Shown piece after piece: positions 21,524-23,358 of a stretch of DNA of 23,358 nt (the first letter of the stretch is position 1; each line of letters begins with the position of its first letter). A program made the translations under genes and the position numbers. Where the stretch lies: IMG/VR virus record IMGVR_UViG_3300038528_000007, positions 1 to 23,358 of that record. One strand, written 5' to 3'. The notes beneath the pieces were generated by a model, which had not been told where the DNA came from, ran no database searches, and worked only from the letters and a program-made list of their open reading frames with translations. This DNA comes from a virus.

Positions 21524-21551
21524 AAAGCCCCGCGTTGGGGCTTTATTTTAT
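21524..21551. terminator. Bidirectional terminator
   Basis: A perfect eight-pair stem (AAAGCCCC and GGGGCTTT, five-base loop) is followed rightward by ATTTTATT. Leftward the same hairpin follows the stop of the helix-turn-helix gene at 21543. The two convergent transcripts share it. Confidence 0.75.
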
Positions 21552-21782
21552 TACGCGGTTTGCAACTTCCTGTATATCGACATTCTTGTACCAACGAGGC
21601 AGACCCGCCAAGTCAACCAGCGCAGACTGGGCCTTCTGGAATCTTTCGGCAGTAGGGTGCCGGTTGTTGGTCTTCCACACGCTAAGAGTGTTGGCGCCAA
21701 GCCCAGATGCTTTCTGGAGAGTGCCCTGTTGAATGCCACAGTAATGTGCCAGCGCCAGCAGAAGATAGACCTTCAATCTCAT
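21543..21782 (-). CDS. Small helix-turn-helix regulator
   Basis: This 79-residue protein starts MRLKVYLLLALAHYCGIQQG. Residues about 17-50 (QQGTLQKASGLGANTLSVWKTNNRHPTA) fit a helix-turn-helix of the XRE/Cro-like kind. The rest lacks a dimerisation or peptidase domain, so it is not a full CI. AAGGA lies 8 bases before the ATG. It is alone on the minus strand among rightward genes, and the region upstream has a divergent promoter and an inverted repeat, so it probably controls itself and the next rightward genes. Confidence 0.75.
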   Translation of the reverse strand: MRLKVYLLLALAHYCGIQQGTLQKASGLGANTLSVWKTNNRHPTAERFQKAQSALVDLAGLPRWYKNVDIQEVANRVIK

Positions 21783-21795
21783 AATTTATTCCTTT

Positions 21796-21836
21796 TTGTG
21801 TTTACAGTTAATCACTATGGGTATATGGTAACACAA
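21796..21836. promoter_or_regulatory. Inverted repeat between divergent genes
   Basis: TTGTGTT (21796-21802) and AACACAA (21830-21836) are seven-base perfect arms, 27 bases apart, flanking the rightward -35 and -10 boxes. They may be two operators for the adjacent helix-turn-helix protein. Confidence 0.4.
21801..21829 (+). promoter_or_regulatory. Promoter of the third rightward unit
   Basis: TTTACA (21801-21806) and TATGGT (21824-21829) are 17 bases apart. Like the promoter at 20230 it carries TGTTTACA at the -35 region. It should transcribe the genes from 21857 onward. Confidence 0.45.
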
Positions 21837-21856
21837 CACTAAGGAGAAAATGAAAC

Positions 21857-22054
21857 ATGACAAACATACAACCAGTACCCGCAATCAGCATTCTTGCCGG
21901 CGTCATCTTTATCGCTCTGATCTTAGGCGCTACAGATGCCAACGATGACTTGGCAGGCAAGCAGGCCAACTACTGCGAGATGCGCGGCATCTATGAGCAA
22001 AGCGGCGGCGAGTATGGCTGGCCGAGAATGGACGGATATGGAGAGTGCAAATGA
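21857..22054 (+). CDS. Small membrane protein
   Basis: This 65-residue protein has a hydrophobic stretch (residues 9-25, AISILAGVIFIALILGA) that looks like a single membrane anchor, followed by an outward-type segment with YCEMRGIYEQSGGEYGWPRMDGYGEC. The 'YC.M...Y..SGGE.GWP...G.C' pattern occurs in small proteins of other phages; function unknown. AAGGAG lies upstream. Its stop overlaps the next ATG by four bases. Confidence 0.75.
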   Translation: MTNIQPVPAISILAGVIFIALILGATDANDDLAGKQANYCEMRGIYEQSGGEYGWPRMDGYGECK

Positions 22055-22530
22055 ACGAACAAAATAGCAAAAACCTTTACCTCCCCACTGGCGATGAAAT
22101 AGAAGCGGCACGGGACAATCTGGCACAGACTGGCGTGTACTTGGAGAAGGGAGGGTATTTGTCCAGCAATGGCGACGGCGTTCGGGCATGCTACCGGTTT
22201 TTGGCATTCCAGAAACGCATTAAGACTAAGCCACGGTGGACTACCGCAAGAAAGGGTTTGGTTGAGCGGTGGGCTGGATTCTATGTCAGCAGAGACGATT
22301 TTGTTACAGCGGCGCACATGCTGGGGATTGAAGGCAGTTATCTTGATTACAAACTGTCGGTGAAGATGCTGCCGGTACCACATGATGGACTGGCTTGTTT
22401 TGGGTTGCACCGTTGTTATTTTGAACTGAATAGTTTTGTCGTCGAACGCGATAAGCCCCTTTTTGATTCAGCATGGCGCGATGCCGTCATATCCATTTTG
22501 AAAAAACATAGTAAAAAGGAAGAAAAATAA
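22051..22530 (+). CDS. Hypothetical protein
   Basis: This 159-residue basic protein starts MNEQNSKNLYLPTGDEIEAA and contains segments such as GVRACYRFLAFQKRIKTKPR and WAGFYVSRDDFVTAAHMLGI. I recognise no domain. I use the ATG at 22051, which overlaps the previous stop (ATGA) and has GGAGAG upstream, rather than a GTG two codons earlier. The last codons are Lys-rich. Confidence 0.75.
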   Translation: MNEQNSKNLYLPTGDEIEAARDNLAQTGVYLEKGGYLSSNGDGVRACYRFLAFQKRIKTKPRWTTARKGLVERWAGFYVSRDDFVTAAHMLGIEGSYLDYKLSVKMLPVPHDGLACFGLHRCYFELNSFVVERDKPLFDSAWRDAVISILKKHSKKEEK

Positions 22531-22868
22531 TGACTGATACAAGGTTTACTCCCGGCAGTTGGCATTGGCGCGAAGACAAATGGAATGGCGGATGGTCTGG
22601 CCTTTACTCAGACGACGACACGACAGTGCTAGTGCCTCAAAGCTGCAATGACGGCGATGACGGTGCCGCGTGGTTTGCGACGGTTGATGACGCTGGCGAA
22701 GAAGGGTTGACCGATGCTGACCGGGATTTGATCGCCGCAGCCCCTGAGCTTTATGCGGCACTAGACCTTGCACTGTCTCACATGAGTGAGCCTGACTGCG
22801 TTATCTGGAGAGATATTCAGTCACGAGCCAAGTCGGCACTAGCCAAGGCCACAGGAGAATGTAAATGA
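22530..22868 (+). CDS. Conserved phage hypothetical protein
   Basis: This 112-residue acidic protein starts MTDTRFTPGSWHWREDKWNG and contains LTDADRDLIAAAPELYAALD (about 70-90), a pattern widespread in small phage proteins ('ADA.LIAAAPELY.AL') whose function is not known. Start and previous stop overlap by one base (TAATG). A helical C-terminus follows. Confidence 0.8.
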   Translation: MTDTRFTPGSWHWREDKWNGGWSGLYSDDDTTVLVPQSCNDGDDGAAWFATVDDAGEEGLTDADRDLIAAAPELYAALDLALSHMSEPDCVIWRDIQSRAKSALAKATGECK

Positions 22869-23197
22869 CTGACCACCACACAGCCACCCTAGACCACTAC
22901 CAAGGGCTAGTTGATCAGCTAGCAGACGAAGACGCGGCGCTAGAAAAGTACCGCTCAGAATTTGCCCAGAAGCTGATGCAGGAGTACACGGAAGACAATC
23001 ACAAGCTGTCTTGGCTGGTCGCTGAGTGGCTTGGCGAGGAAAGCACGCAGCTTGAAGGCTATCTGTTCTCGGCGATGACAGACCCTGACTTTGACATGTC
23101 AGAGGTATGGCGCGACTGGCTGACAGACAAGTTTGTGGCGCTAGCTGACAGCATGGACAGCAAAGAAATTGACGCGTTTCAGCAGGAGTATTTCTGA
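22865..23197 (+). CDS. Hypothetical acidic protein
   Basis: This 110-residue, strongly acidic, helical protein starts MTDHHTATLDHYQGLVDQLA and ends EIDAFQQEYF. No domain was recognised. It overlaps the previous gene by four bases (ATGA) and the next by one base (TGATG), so it lies in a coupled chain of small genes. Confidence 0.75.
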   Translation: MTDHHTATLDHYQGLVDQLADEDAALEKYRSEFAQKLMQEYTEDNHKLSWLVAEWLGEESTQLEGYLFSAMTDPDFDMSEVWRDWLTDKFVALADSMDSKEIDAFQQEYF

Positions 23198-23358
23198 TGG
23201 GCAACTCAAAGAATAATTTTGCAGGAATGTGTCAGGATGCCGAGGGAACTATCCCAGTTACGAAAGAGGGCGACTCGGTCGGGCTTTACATAAGCCCGGT
23301 TGCTAAAATTTATGAGGAGGCCGCGTGCTGGTGGGACCCCGGAGACATATCTACTCTA
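23197..23358 (+). CDS. Unknown protein, N-terminal part only
   Basis: The first 54 codons are present, starting MGNSKNNFAGMCQDAEGTIP, then the window ends. The ATG overlaps the stop of the previous gene (TGATG). No stop occurs in the visible part. Function unknown. Confidence 0.65.
   Translation, partial: MGNSKNNFAGMCQDAEGTIPVTKEGDSVGLYISPVAKIYEEAACWWDPGDISTL

Overview
This window is part of the genome of a tailed phage (or prophage). The contractile-tail type is inferred from a DUF3383 sheath-like gene followed by a tube-like gene. The host is probably a gammaproteobacterium: the phage has a NinG-type recombination nuclease, an O-like initiator with a DnaB helicase, a P22-like Cro, and an SSB ending in an E. 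coli-type DSDIPF tip. Most genes look roughly balanced in GC, and one repeat tract is strikingly AT-rich. No integrase, lysis gene or CI repressor is visible, so whether the phage is temperate cannot be settled here. No tRNA, CRISPR array or insertion sequence was recognised.

Layout. The window is divided at about 18.1 kb by two divergent sigma70-like promoters, 32 bp apart between their -35 boxes. Leftward (minus strand, from 18.0 kb down to 1) the order is: Cro; a small gene; an O-like origin-binding protein with a lambda-style origin inside it (three iterons, an A-rich stretch and a hairpin palindrome); DnaB helicase; a 16-codon micro-ORF coupled at both ends; a conserved small protein; a Cys-rich zinc-finger protein; NinG; several unknown genes; a terminator; then the late genes. 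The late genes are small and large terminase, portal, MuF-like minor head protein, DUF2213 protease/scaffold protein, structural cement, DUF2184 major capsid, connector and neck proteins, a three-gene cassette around an AT-rich leucine-rich-repeat fibre-like protein, the sheath, the tube, a terminator, and a new promoter for the next gene, which is cut by the window edge.

Rightward (plus strand, 18.2 to 23.4 kb) is an early operon like lambda PL: two small proteins, a Rad52/ERF-like annealing protein, a Gp157-like protein and an SSB, ended by a terminator. Two further promoter-led units of small phage genes follow. They are separated by a lone leftward helix-turn-helix regulator gene that shares a bidirectional terminator on one side and a divergent, inverted-repeat promoter region on the other.

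How it works together (inference). Cro and possibly the second helix-turn-helix protein control the early promoters. O binds the iterons in its own gene and recruits the phage DnaB. The annealing protein, SSB, Gp157-like protein and NinG form a recombination module. The terminase, capsid and tail genes build the virion. The most unusual points are the missing cI gene between the two early promoters, the AT-rich and CTAG-rich 8 x 72 bp repeat array inside a fibre-like gene placed between the neck and sheath genes, the large terminase gene with no ATG start, a rightward terminator just after cro, and the micro-ORF between dnaB and the next gene.
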